This document shows, one piece after another, positions 8,478 to 18,168 of a stretch of 64,000 nucleotides of DNA; positions within the stretch are counted from its first letter, which is position 1; the number at the start of each line of letters is the position of its first letter. The DNA is taken from assembly GCA_024653485.1 (NCBI GenBank), contig JANLFY010000003.1:198792-262791 (forward strand). Reading direction: 5' to 3'. The notes beneath the pieces are model-generated. The model saw only the letters and a list, made by a program, of their open reading frames with translations, ran no database searches and had not been told where the DNA came from. This DNA comes from Bacillota bacterium. GTDB taxonomy: Bacteria > Bacillota > SHA-98 > UBA4971. Both the position numbers and the translations under genes were made by a program.

Positions 8478-9379
8478 TCCGCGACAACTCCAGCCCCCAG
8501 CTTCGGTGTCCGTAAGAGCCCGATCTCCCCCGGAGGCCACCACGCCACGAAGGCCTTGCCCACGATATTCCGCCGCGGGACGAACCCCACGTCGGGAAAA
8601 CGCGAGTCATCGCTGTTGTTCCGGTTGTCTCCCAGGACGAAGTAGTGTCCGGCAGGCACGACCTCTGGACCGAAGGTCCCGAAGGTGAGGTCCATAGTGT
8701 AATCTTCCTCGAGGACCTCTCCGTTCAAAATGACGTGTCCATCCCTCACCTCGACCATGTCGCCGGGGACCCCTATGACACGCTTGATGAACTTACGCCT
8801 GGGATTGGCAGGGTACCTGAATACGACGACGTCGCCTCTCTGCGGCTCCTTGAACCGGTACACGAGTTTGTTCACGAGGAGCCTCTCGCGGTTGTGCAGG
8901 TTCGGCTCCATGCTAGAGCCCTCGACCACGAAGGACTGGGCGATGAAGGTGATGATGAACGCCGCCAGGACTATGGCGATTGCAAACGCCTGCACGTACT
9001 CGACGATCTCGGCTCTGAGCGCCGGTGATATGGCGAGTCTTGACACAGGGGCCACCGGCCCCGAAGGCGACTGGCACGGACTTGCTTCGGAACACACCCC
9101 TGCGTCGGGTGCGCCCGAACCACAGTCCTCTCCCTCAGCTTCCCCGGCAGATCCGGTCGCCCCTGCAACGGCGCCCTCTCCGCCTGAAGCGGGGCATGCG
9201 TCTTCAGCCGGCGAAACCCTGCCCGCGGGGTCCTCGATCCTCTCGCGGTCTCCCTGGGCGCGCGCAGCCTCGTTATCCGCGCCGCTCATTGCCCCATCCT
9301 CGCCCTGGCCGCCTCGGCCCGGTTCCGCCGCTCGCATCGTCGGAGCGCCGGCCGCCCCGGTCTCGCGCGGATCCTCCAT
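8474..9379 (-). CDS. lepB: Type I signal peptidase with long low-complexity N-terminus
   Basis: Cleaves signal peptides outside the membrane. The catalytic domain is complete: one membrane segment (about residues 128-150), the nucleophile Ser156 in GSSMEP, and the general base Lys199 in FIKRVIGVPGD, then the conserved GDNRNNSDDSR box. Ahead of the membrane segment lie about 120 residues rich in Gly, Ala, Glu and Pro, unusual for the family. The start is uncertain: the ATG at 9379, a GTG at 9391 whose GTGA overlaps the rplS stop, and internal ATGs at 9337 and 9289 are all possible. The 3' end overlaps ylqF by ATGA. Confidence 0.92.
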   Translation of the reverse strand: MEDPRETGAAGAPTMRAAEPGRGGQGEDGAMSGADNEAARAQGDRERIEDPAGRVSPAEDACPASGGEGAVAGATGSAGEAEGEDCGSGAPDAGVCSEASPCQSPSGPVAPVSRLAISPALRAEIVEYVQAFAIAIVLAAFIITFIAQSFVVEGSSMEPNLHNRERLLVNKLVYRFKEPQRGDVVVFRYPANPRRKFIKRVIGVPGDMVEVRDGHVILNGEVLEEDYTMDLTFGTFGPEVVPAGHYFVLGDNRNNSDDSRFPDVGFVPRRNIVGKAFVAWWPPGEIGLLRTPKLGAGVVAE

Positions 9380-9387
9380 CCCAAAAG

Positions 9388-9735
9388 TCACGTCCTGTCC
9401 GCCTCTTTCACCCTTGCGGCCTTGCCCACACGCTGCCTGAGATAATAGAGCTTGGCGCGCCTGACCTTGCCCTCGCGAACCTTCTCGATCTTGCTGACCC
9501 GCGGCGAGTGCAGCGGGAAAGTCCGCTCGACCCCTATGCCCGCAGATACCTTGCGAACGGTGAAGGTCTCGCGGATCCCGGAGCCCTTTCGGGCGATTAC
9601 CACTCCTTCGAAGACCTGGATTCTCTCTCTGCCGCCCTCGACGACTTTCACGTGCACCTTCACGGTGTCGCCCGGCTTGAATTGCGGTATGTCTTCGCGC
9701 ATCTGGTCGCGCTCCAGGATGTCGATGATGTTCAT
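9388..9735 (-). CDS. rplS: 50S ribosomal protein L19
   Basis: 115 aa, full length, with the L19 motifs [49 protein letters not shown] and [11 protein letters not shown]. The ATG at 9735 lies about 10 nt after GGGAGG. It has its own promoter inside the end of trmD (9804-9833) and two leader hairpins, so it can be expressed independently of ffh-rpsP-trmD. It leads directly into lepB. Confidence 0.97.
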   Translation of the reverse strand: MNIIDILERDQMREDIPQFKPGDTVKVHVKVVEGGRERIQVFEGVVIARKGSGIRETFTVRKVSAGIGVERTFPLHSPRVSKIEKVREGKVRRAKLYYLRQRVGKAARVKEADRT

Positions 9736-9740
9736 TGTCA

Positions 9741-9784
9741 GGGAGCCTCCCTCCAGGCTGGAAGGGTCGCACGTCCTCAGCCTG
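9741..9784 (-). promoter_or_regulatory. Possible L19 leader hairpins
   Basis: The transcribed leader of rplS (minus strand) has a 7-bp stem CAGGCTG...CAGCCTG (plus 9778-9784 with 9754-9760) followed by a small hairpin GGGA-N3-TCCC (9741-9751) that overlaps the GGAGG ribosome site. Autoregulatory L19 leaders are known in Bacillota; whether this one belongs to that family is inference. Confidence 0.35.
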
Positions 9785-9803
9785 CGTTCGTTCAACGAAT
9801 GTG

Positions 9804-9833
9804 ATTATACCACACCGCCGGAGCCCGGTTCAA
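9804..9833 (-). promoter_or_regulatory. Sigma-A type promoter of rplS
   Basis: On the minus strand TTGAAC (9828-9833), 18-bp spacer, TATAAT (9804-9809). It lies across the last codons of trmD and gives a leader of about 60 nt. Confidence 0.7.
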
Positions 9834-10587
9834 CACCGGCCCTCCGCGGCTCGGTGGCCCTGTCGCGCTCTATCTCCTGCAGCAGCCGCAGGTCCTCCGG
9901 TGTCAAGCCGGCCTTGCGAAGCAGGTCCGGCCGCCTCTCCAGGGTCCTAGCCAGAGCCTGCCTCCGCCGCCAGATCCTCACCTTCTCATGATCCCCCGAG
10001 ACGAGGACCTCCGGCACGGTCATGCCCCGGAACTCCCTCGGTCGGGTGTACTGAGGATAGTCCAGCAGCCCGCTTGTGAACGACTCGGCCGCCACCGACT
10101 CCTCCTCGAGCACCCCGGGAACGAGCCTTGTGAGGGCGTCGATGACCACCATCGCGGGTAGCTCGCCCCCAGTCAACACATAGTCCCCGATGGAGATCTC
10201 CTCGTCAACCAGGGCCTCTCTCACCCGTTCATCCACGCCCTCGTAGTGCCCGCAGATGACGACTAGGTGAGGCTCTCTGGCAAGCCGCACCGCCATCTCC
10301 TGAGTGAAGACAGCCCCTTGAGGGCTCATCAGGATGACCCTGCCTGCCCCCGCTTCCCCGCCCGTCACGTGTTCAACTGCGGCGAAGATGGGCTCTGGTT
10401 TCATCACCATGCCCGCCCCTCCGCCAAACGGGTAATCATCCGCCACCCTGTGCTTGTCCTGGGCGAAGTCGCGGATGTCGTGGATATGGACCTCCACGAG
10501 CCCGCGCTCCCTCGCCCGCGCGACGATGCTCTCGGACAGTGGCCCGGAGAACATCCCCGGGAACAGGGTGAGCACGTCGATCCTCAA
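9805..10587 (-). CDS. trmD: tRNA (guanine37-N1)-methyltransferase TrmD
   Basis: SPOUT-family methyltransferase that methylates G37 of tRNAs to prevent +1 frameshifting. 260 aa with [10 protein letters not shown] at the N-terminus, the [14 protein letters not shown] loop, [12 protein letters not shown] and [11 protein letters not shown] of the trefoil knot, and [10 protein letters not shown]. The start is a TTG at 10587 with GGAGTAGGTGG upstream. The gene follows rimM by 10 bp, the standard rpsP-rimM-trmD-rplS order with khpA inserted. Confidence 0.97.
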   Translation of the reverse strand: MRIDVLTLFPGMFSGPLSESIVARARERGLVEVHIHDIRDFAQDKHRVADDYPFGGGAGMVMKPEPIFAAVEHVTGGEAGAGRVILMSPQGAVFTQEMAVRLAREPHLVVICGHYEGVDERVREALVDEEISIGDYVLTGGELPAMVVIDALTRLVPGVLEEESVAAESFTSGLLDYPQYTRPREFRGMTVPEVLVSGDHEKVRIWRRRQALARTLERRPDLLRKAGLTPEDLRLLQEIERDRATEPRRAGVEPGSGGVV

Positions 10588-10597
10588 TGCCAGCCAC

Positions 10598-11134
10598 CTA
10601 CTCCAGGCCCGGGATGAGCTCGATGGTCATCTCGCCCCGCTCGAGATCGATGCTCTTCACTATCTCACGCACCGCCGGCACGAGGATGGTCCTGCCTCGG
10701 CGAGAGCGTGGTGCGAGGACCTCCACCTCATAGACATCATTGGCCACGCCACGCAAGACGCGGGCCACCCTCCCGAGTCGACGACCTTCAGTCGTGACAA
10801 CGTCGAGGCCTTCTATCTCGTAGAAGTAGTACCGTCCCGGTTCGAGCGGCACCACTTCTGCCCTCGGGACCTCGAGGATCGCGCCGCGCAGCTTCTCCGC
10901 CTCGTCCACGGAGTCCACGCCTCGGAACTTTATGACCACGAAGCCCCGATGCTGCCGAGAGCCCTCCACATCCAGAACCGCGATGGCCTCGCCCTTGCGG
11001 ACGCGCAGTCGAAGAGGCGGCCTGAACCGGTTGGGGAAATCGGTTAACGGCAGCGCTCTGACCTCTCCGCGGATCCCTTGAGGCGCGGTCACCTGTCCAA
11101 CGGCAATGTACTCGCTGGTCATCTTGGGCGACAA
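10598..11134 (-). CDS. rimM: 16S rRNA processing protein RimM
   Basis: Assembly factor for the 30S head that binds S19. Up to 178 aa: the N-terminal beta-barrel ([23 protein letters not shown]) and the PRC-barrel ([13 protein letters not shown]...[22 protein letters not shown]). The start could be the TTG at 11134, which has AGGAG only 2-3 nt away, or the ATG at 11122 four codons later; neither spacing is ideal. Sits between khpA and trmD. Confidence 0.95.
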   Translation of the reverse strand: MSPKMTSEYIAVGQVTAPQGIRGEVRALPLTDFPNRFRPPLRLRVRKGEAIAVLDVEGSRQHRGFVVIKFRGVDSVDEAEKLRGAILEVPRAEVVPLEPGRYYFYEIEGLDVVTTEGRRLGRVARVLRGVANDVYEVEVLAPRSRRGRTILVPAVREIVKSIDLERGEMTIELIPGLE

Positions 11135-11168
11135 GTCTCCTGAAGAATCCGTGGGCGCAACGATCTCA

Positions 11169-11399
11169 TCACACGATCTCCAACGTGACCCTCTTCCCCT
11201 GCCTTGCCCCCACGGACCTCACGATCGTCCTCAGGGCTTTCGCCGTTCTGCCGGACCTCCCGATGAGCTTGCCCTTCTCCTCCGGATCGCAGGACACCTC
11301 GTACACGGTGTACTCGTTGGCGCTCTGGACGTCCTCCACCCTCACCGCGTTCGCGTTGTCCACCAGGCTCTTCACCATGAACTCGACGAGCCCTTTCAT
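11169..11399 (-). CDS. khpA: KH-domain RNA-binding protein KhpA (YlqC)
   Basis: 76 aa, a single KH domain with its GxxG loop in GKLIGRSGRTAKALRTIV. KhpA pairs with KhpB (Jag) and binds RNA broadly; in streptococci it affects cell elongation. The ATG at 11399 overlaps the rpsP stop (ATGA), pointing to coupled translation. The rpsP-khpA-rimM-trmD order is typical of Bacillota. Confidence 0.95.
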   Translation of the reverse strand: MKGLVEFMVKSLVDNANAVRVEDVQSANEYTVYEVSCDPEEKGKLIGRSGRTAKALRTIVRSVGARQGKRVTLEIV

Positions 11400-11677
11400 A
11401 CGGCCTTCCCCTCACCGGCCGCCGGTGCCCCCAACCCGGGAACGCCGGCCCTCGCGAGCAACGCCTTCACCGAGTCTGTCGGAAGAGCGCCTCTCTTCAG
11501 CCACTCACCGGCTTTCTCCACATCCACCTCGAGCGTCTCTGGGTTCGTCCGGGGGTTGTAATGCCCAAGGATCTCGATGAACCGCCCGTCCCGCGGATAC
11601 CGGGTGTCGGCGACGACGATCCTGTAAGAAGCCTGTTTCTTTGCCCCGGTCCTGGCAAGCCTTATCCTTACCGCCAA
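11396..11677 (-). CDS. rpsP: 30S ribosomal protein S16
   Basis: 93 aa beginning MAVRIRLARTGAKKQASYRIVVAD, then RYPRDGRFIEILGHYNP. The start is a TTG at 11677 six bases after GGAGGTG; an in-frame GTG at 11686 lies inside that ribosome site and gives a non-family N-terminus, so I rejected it. The C-terminus carries a ~15-residue Gly/Ala-rich tail. It starts 37 bp after the ffh stop, so it is likely co-transcribed with ffh. Confidence 0.97.
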   Translation of the reverse strand: MAVRIRLARTGAKKQASYRIVVADTRYPRDGRFIEILGHYNPRTNPETLEVDVEKAGEWLKRGALPTDSVKALLARAGVPGLGAPAAGEGKAV

Positions 11678-11714
11678 GTGTGTCACCTCCCGTCCTCCGG
11701 CCGTCCGGAGTAGC

Positions 11715-13061
11715 CTATTTCACAAACGGGAATGCGCCTTTTCGCATAGCGCGACGGGCAGCTTTCTCGGCGCCCCCGAATTGCCTAAGCATGTCTCTCA
11801 CCTGCTCGAACTGGCGAAGAACGCTGTTGACATCCTGGATACGCGTCCCGCTCCCCCGCGCGATCCTCTTCCGGCGGCTGCCGTCGATGATCGTGGGGTT
11901 CCTCCGCTCCTCTGGTGTCATTGAATTGACTATCGCTTCAACTCGCTTGAGCTGCCCTTCATCGACCTTGACCTCGGCGGCCCCGCGAATCCGGCCGAAC
12001 CCGGGCAGCATCGACAGTATCTCGTCAAGAGGGCCTATCTTCTTCATCTGCCGCAGTTGGTCCGCGAAATCTTCGAGGGTAAACTCGTTGCTCTTGATTT
12101 TCTCCGCGAGCTTGCGAGCCTGCTCCTCGTCGTACGCAGCTTCCGCCCTCTCGATGAGGCTGAGGACATCACCCATGCCCAAGATGCGCGAGGCCATCCT
12201 GTCAGGGTGAAACGGCTCCAAAGCATCCATCTTCTCCCCGACGCCCACGAACTTGACGGGCTGACCGGTGACGGCACGGGCCGACAGGGCCGCGCCTCCT
12301 CGCGCGTCGCCGTCCAGTTTGGTCAGGATCATTCCAGAGAGGCCGAGCCGCTCGTTGAACACACGCGCCACATTGACTGCGTCCTGACCTGTCATGGCGT
12401 CGACCACGAGGAGAACCTCTGCCGGGTTCAACTGGGCCTTCATTTGGGCTAGTTCGTCCATCAGCTCATCGTCAACGTGGAGCCGTCCGGCAGTGTCGAC
12501 TATCACGACATCGCGACCGAGCCCCGCGGCGCGCTCCATTCCCTGCTTTGCCACGCGCACCGCGTCATCTCCCTCGTGCGTCGCGACCACATCCACCCCG
12601 ACTCTCTCTCCGAGCACCTGCAGCTGGCGGATGGCAGCCGGGCGCTTGGTGTCGGCAGCCACCAGGAGAGGGTGTTTGCCATGTCGCTTGAGCAAGTGAG
12701 CGAGTTTGGCCGCCGTAGTGGTCTTGCCTGACCCCTGGAGGCCAACTAGCATTATAACAGTCGGCGGCTTCGAGCTGTATTGAAGCCTGCTCTCCTGCCC
12801 TCCCATCAAAGCGGTCAGTTCAGCATTTACTATCTTGATGACCTGCTGTCCGGGGCTGAGGCTGGCCATCACCTCTTGCCCGCACGCCCGCCCCCTAACT
12901 CGCGCAATGAAGTCGCGGACGACCTTGAAGTTCACGTCTGCCTCGAGAAGGGCTATGCGCACCTCGCGCAGGGCCTCGTCCACGTCGCGCTCGCTGAGCT
13001 TGCCCTTGCCGCGCAGTCTGCGGAACGTCTCTTGGAGCCGCGCCGTCAGGTTTTCGAACAC
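11715..13061 (-). CDS. ffh: Signal recognition particle protein Ffh
   Basis: GTPase of the SRP that targets membrane proteins. 448 aa: N-domain (1-~85), G-domain with [42 protein letters not shown], and a methionine-rich M-domain at the end (QLRQMKKIGPLDEILSMLPG, RQFEQVRDMLRQFGG). The GTG at 13061 has GGAGGTG at 7-nt spacing. It is the first gene of the ffh-rpsP-khpA-rimM-trmD unit behind the promoter at 13093-13121. Confidence 0.97.
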   Translation of the reverse strand: MFENLTARLQETFRRLRGKGKLSERDVDEALREVRIALLEADVNFKVVRDFIARVRGRACGQEVMASLSPGQQVIKIVNAELTALMGGQESRLQYSSKPPTVIMLVGLQGSGKTTTAAKLAHLLKRHGKHPLLVAADTKRPAAIRQLQVLGERVGVDVVATHEGDDAVRVAKQGMERAAGLGRDVVIVDTAGRLHVDDELMDELAQMKAQLNPAEVLLVVDAMTGQDAVNVARVFNERLGLSGMILTKLDGDARGGAALSARAVTGQPVKFVGVGEKMDALEPFHPDRMASRILGMGDVLSLIERAEAAYDEEQARKLAEKIKSNEFTLEDFADQLRQMKKIGPLDEILSMLPGFGRIRGAAEVKVDEGQLKRVEAIVNSMTPEERRNPTIIDGSRRKRIARGSGTRIQDVNSVLRQFEQVRDMLRQFGGAEKAARRAMRKGAFPFVK

Positions 13062-13092
13062 GAGACCCCACCTCCTCTCAACTCACGCAAGT

Positions 13093-13121
13093 AGTATACA
13101 CTGCGCCATTCATGGAGTCAA
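13093..13121 (-). promoter_or_regulatory. Sigma-A type promoter of the ffh operon
   Basis: Minus strand: TTGACT (13116-13121), 17-bp spacer, TATACT (13093-13098). It gives a short leader of about 25 nt that ends in the ffh ribosome site. Confidence 0.8.
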
Positions 13122-13244
13122 TTCGGGGCCCGGGCGTCCACGCGCTTCAGGGCTCCTGTGACTCGCCCGCGCCCGGGACACGAGTGGGCTCGCCCGCGCC
13201 TCCGACGCCGGCCGACCGCCCCCGCAAGCCCCATCTGCCAAGAC

Positions 13245-13271
13245 GCCGGCTGGGCAGGCCGCCCAGCCGGC
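13245..13271 (-). terminator. GC-rich hairpin after ftsY
   Basis: Perfect 11-bp stem GCCGGCTGGGC / GCCCAGCCGGC with a 5-nt loop, starting 10 bp after the ftsY stop. There is no T-tract on the minus strand (GTCTTGGC follows), so it may act as a weak terminator or 3' stabiliser. Confidence 0.5.
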
Positions 13272-13281
13272 CTCCCCACCC

Positions 13282-14340
13282 TCACCTGGCGAAGAGAGCC
13301 TCCGTGAACTCCTCGGGATCGAAATCGCGCAGGTCATCGGGCTCTTCGCCGATCCCCACCAACTTGACCGGGATGTCCAGTTCTTCGCAAATGGCCAGCA
13401 CCACGCCACCTTTGGCCGTACCGTCCAGCTTCGTGAGGGCGATACCGGTCACCTCGACCGCGTCCTTGAACGTCCGGGCTTGGGCGACTGCGTTCTGTCC
13501 GGAAGTCGCGTCGAGCACGAGGAGCACCTCGTGAGGGGCGCCGGGTATCTCTCTCTCCACCACCCTTCTCACCTTCTTGAGCTCCTCCATGAGGTTGACG
13601 CGGGTGTGCAACCGGCCCGCGGTGTCGAGGATCACATAGTCTGCCCGGCGTGCCTTCGCCGCCTGGCACGCATCGTAAGCCACGGCACCTGGATCTCCGC
13701 CTTCTTCGTGGCGGATGACGTCCGCTCCGGACCTCTCACCCCATATCCGCAGCTGCTCAATGGCGGCAGCCCTGAAAGTGTCGGACGCGCCCAGCACCAC
13801 CTTCGACCCTTCCTTGCGGAACCTGTAGCCCAGCTTGCCCACGGTGGTAGTCTTCCCAGTTCCGTTCACTCCGACCACCATGATGACGGTCGTTCCTGAC
13901 GGCGCTTTCGCGAGGGGCTCCCGTGCCCCAAGCGTCTCAAGGATCTCGGCTTTCAGATGCTCCATGAGGTCCCCTGCGCCAAGGCCCGACCTCCCCGCGG
14001 CGATCCTCGCCCGCAAGCCGGACAGGAGCCTCGTCGTGGCCTTCACCCCGACGTCCGCTTGAAGGAGAATGGCCTCGAGCTCTTCGAAGAACTCCTCATC
14101 AACTGCGGGTTTCCTGCCAAGGAGCGCCTCGACCCTCTCCACGAGACCGCCCCTCGTGCGGGCAAGACGCTCTCTAAGCCGGGCGACCACGCCTTTCGGT
14201 TCGCCCGGGCAAGCCCTCGGGGCCTCCCCACCATGCTCGGGGGCGTCGAGAGGTGGTCGCGAAACTTCGTCAAGCACCGCCTGATCCTTGCCCAACAGCT
14301 TTCTCACGAACCGTCCCATTCCAGAGCCAGTGCCACTCAT
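13282..14340 (-). CDS. ftsY: SRP receptor FtsY
   Basis: Membrane-associated GTPase that receives Ffh-ribosome complexes. 352 aa with a short N-terminal A-region, then NG domain: [17 protein letters not shown] (G1), [28 protein letters not shown] (G3), [11 protein letters not shown] (G4), [18 protein letters not shown]. The ATG at 14340 has GAGG eight bases ahead; the frame is open for 29 more codons but that part matches nothing. It follows smc by about 95 bp, the usual smc-ftsY pair. Confidence 0.96.
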   Translation of the reverse strand: MSGTGSGMGRFVRKLLGKDQAVLDEVSRPPLDAPEHGGEAPRACPGEPKGVVARLRERLARTRGGLVERVEALLGRKPAVDEEFFEELEAILLQADVGVKATTRLLSGLRARIAAGRSGLGAGDLMEHLKAEILETLGAREPLAKAPSGTTVIMVVGVNGTGKTTTVGKLGYRFRKEGSKVVLGASDTFRAAAIEQLRIWGERSGADVIRHEEGGDPGAVAYDACQAAKARRADYVILDTAGRLHTRVNLMEELKKVRRVVEREIPGAPHEVLLVLDATSGQNAVAQARTFKDAVEVTGIALTKLDGTAKGGVVLAICEELDIPVKLVGIGEEPDDLRDFDPEEFTEALFAR

Positions 14341-14433
14341 GTCGGAATCCTCACACCTTCCAGCGGTATCACGGTGAATCGGTCGCAGGCGGAGCGCGGG
14401 ACTTGAACTACCCGGGTCACGCCACACGCGCCT

Positions 14434-17400
14434 TCACGCGGTTTCCTGTTGCCTGCCGTCGATATCAACGCCGTCCATCCTCACGGAGATGAGCTTCGAC
14501 ACGCCGGACTCCTCCATCGTCACGCCATAGAGGGCATCCGCCGCCTCCATCGTGCCCTTCCTGTGTGTCACGACCACGAACTGGCTCTTCAGAGCCGCAT
14601 TCCTCAAGACATCGGTAAACCTTCCCACGTTGGCTTCGTCGAGAGCGGCATCTACCTCGTCGAGCACGCAGAACGGACTCGGTCGCACCTCGAGCAAGGC
14701 GAACACGAGCGCAGTGGCCGCAAGCGCCCGCTCCCCGGCTGAGAGAAGGCTCAGGCTCTGCAACTTCTTGCCAGGCGGCTCGGCGACTATCTCTATTCCC
14801 GGGTCGGGCGCGTCATCGTCTGCCATCACGAGATCCGCTCTACCCCCGCCGAAGAGGCGTTCAAACTTCCTCCCGAACTCAGCCCGAATGGCCCCGAGCG
14901 TTTCTCGGAACCGCTTCTCGCTCTCGCCGTCCGAGCGCTCCATGACTTCCGCGAGGAACGCCCTCGCCCGCGCGACATCGTCGAGCCCGGAAGCCAGGTC
15001 TCCGTGGCGTTTCCTGAGCGCCTCGTACACATCGATGACGCCCTGATCGACCGGTCCAAGCGCTTCGATCTGCAGCCGGAGCGACCTCGCCCGCGCCGAC
15101 GCCTCCTCCTTGTCGGACACTTCGCCCGCTCGCGCCCTCGCCTCGTCCACAGTCAAGTGGTAATTGCGTGCGAGTTCGTCCAAGACTCTATTCACCCTCT
15201 CGACAAGCCCGGCTTCTTCGGCGGCAAGCGACGCTCTCGTCCTTTGGAGATCTTCGACTTCCCCTTGACACATCCGAAGTCTCGACTCCCTCTGGGCGAG
15301 ACGCCGGACCATCTCCCGCCTCGCCTCCTTCGCCGAATCAAGAGCCCTGTCGACCTCGGCTTTCTCACGACCGAGTGACTCAAGCGCCGCGCGCGCGGAC
15401 GCTATCTCCTCGCAAGCGGACTTGGACGTTCTCTCCACACGAGCCAGCTCTGCCTCCCTCGCTTCAACGTCAACCGCGATTTCCCTCGCCCGTGCGTCCA
15501 GCGCCCTCACCTGCTCGCGAAGCCCCGCTGCTTCCTGGGTCAGGGAAGCCACTCTCACTCGCAAGGCCGTCATTTCCTTGCCGATGTCCTCGCGTCTTCT
15601 CACTGTCTCCTGAAGGTCCGCTGTGAGCCTGGCTTGCGCCTCCGCCAGTTCCTGAGCGGCAGCCTCGAGGTGCGCGCGTTTCGCTTCAAGCCGCTCCCGA
15701 ACTTCTCCTCTGTGGCGGTCATCCTGGCCGCCCGTCCCGAGCTCCTCCTGCAGCAGCCTCGCCTTCGAACGAGCTCTTTCCATTTCCCGGAGCGCCCGGG
15801 AGTGCACGGCCTCGGACCTCGCGATCTCCAGCTCGAGCTTCTGCCCTGCGACTCTCGCCTCTTCGACCGCCCTCTCGAGACGCGAGACCTCGTCCTGCGC
15901 CTTGGCAACGGCCAGCTCCGCTCGGTCACTTGCCCCCGCAAGCGATCCCAGCAGCGCCTCAAGCTCCTCGAGACGCTGCCTTGACGCGAGCGGCGTCTCA
16001 CGCTGCTTTCCGCGCGCACCACTGCCCCCCGAGATCGCCCCTCCCGGCAACACGAGGTCGCCCTCAAGGGTCACCACTTTCAGCCGTGTGCCCGTGGCGC
16101 GCGCCACCTGCACCGCAGCGTCAAGATCCCGCGCGACGATGGTCCGCCCGAGGAGATGCTCCACGGCCTTTCTCACTCGTTCCTCGCACTGCACAAGGGT
16201 CGATGCTCTCCCGATGACCCCATCCATCGAGAGCGCAGCCATTTCCGCTCTCGCCAGCTCCCCCGGCCTTATGAGGTCAAGGGGCAGGAAGGTGGCTCTC
16301 CCGAGCCCTCTTTCCTTTAGGTACCGCACAGCGGCTCTGGCATGGACGTCTCCTTCCACGATGACGTCGGAAAGGGCTTGTCCGAGGGCAGACTCGATTG
16401 CCTGCTCGTACTCGGGCGCCACCCTTATGCAGTCCGCGACGGCCCCGACTACGCCCGGTAGATCGCCTCGCCGCGCCGCAACGAGCACAGCTCGGGCACC
16501 GTGCGGATACCAATCGCCCGCGGATGCCGCTCTCCTCAATGCTTCCACCTGAAGGGACAGCTCCCGGACGCGCGTCCGGGTCTCCTGGCTCTCAGCCGTG
16601 AGACGCTTGAGCCTCTCCCGAGCCGCGCCGAGCTCGCGCTCGGCATCTGCCCTCTCGCGAGAGACGAGCCGAACCTTGGCGCCAAGCTCCTCCGACCTCG
16701 CAGCCTCCTGGGCGGCCAGCGTCTCAGCCTCTCGGACCTCGGCGAGCGCCGCTTCGAGCTCTCTCCTCGACCGCTCCTCTTGCCTTGCCCGGGCAGAGTC
16801 CTCCAAAGCCATCTTGGCAAGCTCGTTCTTCACGTCCGCAGTGGCCGAGAGCACTTCTATGACATCCGCCTTTACCTTCTCCAACGCCTGTTCCGAAAGC
16901 CTCTGCGTATCGGCCAGGCCGCGTTCCTCCGTCTGTAGGGAGTCGAGGTGGTGAGAGACCTCCTCGAGCTCCGATGATATCTCGGCAAGCCTAGCCGACT
17001 TCGACTCGCTCTCACGGGCGCACGCCGCCAGGACCTGCCTATCCTTCTCCATGCTCTCTACAAGAGCCTGAACTTGCGCCGACTGTACCGTCTCCCGCTC
17101 GCGGGCCAGGGAGATCCTCCCCTCGGCTCTCTCGATCTCCGCAGCGAGCGCAGCCGCCCGCTCTTGCAGCCTGTCGCGCTCATCCTCCAGCGCTGAGAGC
17201 GCCTCCCTCTCACGGGAGATCTCATCCGACAGCGACTCCCTGAGACAACCTTCCTCGCCCAACTTCTCATCGATTTGAGAAGCCGCTCTAGTGATCTCCG
17301 CTCTTCTCGCTTCCAGGGCGTCAAACTCCTTGAGGGCGAGAGCCAACTCGAGGTTGGCCAGCTCTTGGCAGCACTCCTGAAATCTCCTCGCCTCGTCGGC

Positions 17401-18024
17401 CTTAGCCTCGAGCGGTTCCATCTGCCTGGCAAGCTCGCCCAACACGTCTCTCACGCGGGTCGCGCAAAGATCGGCCGTGGCGAGCCGCCTTGCCGCATCC
17501 GCCCTGCGCGCCTTGTACTTGTGAATGCCCGCAGCCTCTTCGAAGAACGCTCTGCGCTCGTCCGAACCAGCACCAAGGATGGCATCGATCTTCCCTTGCT
17601 CGATTATAGAGTACCCTTCCTTGGCGGCACCCGTATCCATGAACAGCGTTTGAATGTCTTTCAAGCGGCACGGGATCCCGCAAATGGAGAAGTCGCTCTC
17701 GCCGGAGCGGTAGACACGTCTCGTCACCGCGACCTCCACAAAGTCCAAGGGAAGCGAGCCGTCGGAGTTGTCGAAGACGAGCGTGACCTCGGCGAACCCC
17801 AGCGGCTTCCTCGCGCCCGACCCGGCGAAGATGACGTCCTCCATCCTCGTTCCCCTGAGAACACGCGCGCTTTGCTCCCCGAGAACCCACCTGACCGCGT
17901 CCGCGAGGTTGCTCTTGCCGCTTCCGTTGGGTCCCACTATAGCAGTCACGCCTGGCGAGAATTCGAGTTCCGTCTTGTCTGCGAAGGACTTGAACCCGTA
18001 AAGCTCCATCCGTTTGAGGTACAA
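14434..18024 (-). CDS. smc: Chromosome condensation protein SMC
   Basis: Condensin ATPase. 1196 aa beginning MYLKRMELYGFKSFADKT from a TTG at 18024 with GGGAGG seven bases upstream. Walker A GPNGSGKSN is at 31-39; two long coiled coils flank a hinge at roughly residues 505-650 (DWYPHGARAVLVAA... LPGGAISGG); the C-terminal ABC half has the signature SLLSAGERALAA and Walker B FCVLDEVDAALDEAN. The rnc-smc pair common in Bacillota is split here by sigH, spoVS and an unknown gene. A TACAAT -10-like box at 18140-18145 lies upstream, but I see no good -35. Confidence 0.97.
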   Translation of the reverse strand: MYLKRMELYGFKSFADKTELEFSPGVTAIVGPNGSGKSNLADAVRWVLGEQSARVLRGTRMEDVIFAGSGARKPLGFAEVTLVFDNSDGSLPLDFVEVAVTRRVYRSGESDFSICGIPCRLKDIQTLFMDTGAAKEGYSIIEQGKIDAILGAGSDERRAFFEEAAGIHKYKARRADAARRLATADLCATRVRDVLGELARQMEPLEAKADEARRFQECCQELANLELALALKEFDALEARRAEITRAASQIDEKLGEEGCLRESLSDEISREREALSALEDERDRLQERAAALAAEIERAEGRISLARERETVQSAQVQALVESMEKDRQVLAACARESESKSARLAEISSELEEVSHHLDSLQTEERGLADTQRLSEQALEKVKADVIEVLSATADVKNELAKMALEDSARARQEERSRRELEAALAEVREAETLAAQEAARSEELGAKVRLVSRERADAERELGAARERLKRLTAESQETRTRVRELSLQVEALRRAASAGDWYPHGARAVLVAARRGDLPGVVGAVADCIRVAPEYEQAIESALGQALSDVIVEGDVHARAAVRYLKERGLGRATFLPLDLIRPGELARAEMAALSMDGVIGRASTLVQCEERVRKAVEHLLGRTIVARDLDAAVQVARATGTRLKVVTLEGDLVLPGGAISGGSGARGKQRETPLASRQRLEELEALLGSLAGASDRAELAVAKAQDEVSRLERAVEEARVAGQKLELEIARSEAVHSRALREMERARSKARLLQEELGTGGQDDRHRGEVRERLEAKRAHLEAAAQELAEAQARLTADLQETVRRREDIGKEMTALRVRVASLTQEAAGLREQVRALDARAREIAVDVEAREAELARVERTSKSACEEIASARAALESLGREKAEVDRALDSAKEARREMVRRLAQRESRLRMCQGEVEDLQRTRASLAAEEAGLVERVNRVLDELARNYHLTVDEARARAGEVSDKEEASARARSLRLQIEALGPVDQGVIDVYEALRKRHGDLASGLDDVARARAFLAEVMERSDGESEKRFRETLGAIRAEFGRKFERLFGGGRADLVMADDDAPDPGIEIVAEPPGKKLQSLSLLSAGERALAATALVFALLEVRPSPFCVLDEVDAALDEANVGRFTDVLRNAALKSQFVVVTHRKGTMEAADALYGVTMEESGVSKLISVRMDGVDIDGRQQETA

Positions 18025-18168
18025 AGCGAATCCTCCCTGGGCGTGCGCCTGCGCCCGGACGCGCCGCCCTACGCGAGTGCTACGCTCACAGGCGAAGGGC
18101 CGACCCGAATCGACACGCATCGCCCCGGATTGCACTGGTATTGTATCACAGCCCTAACCAAAAGAGAA

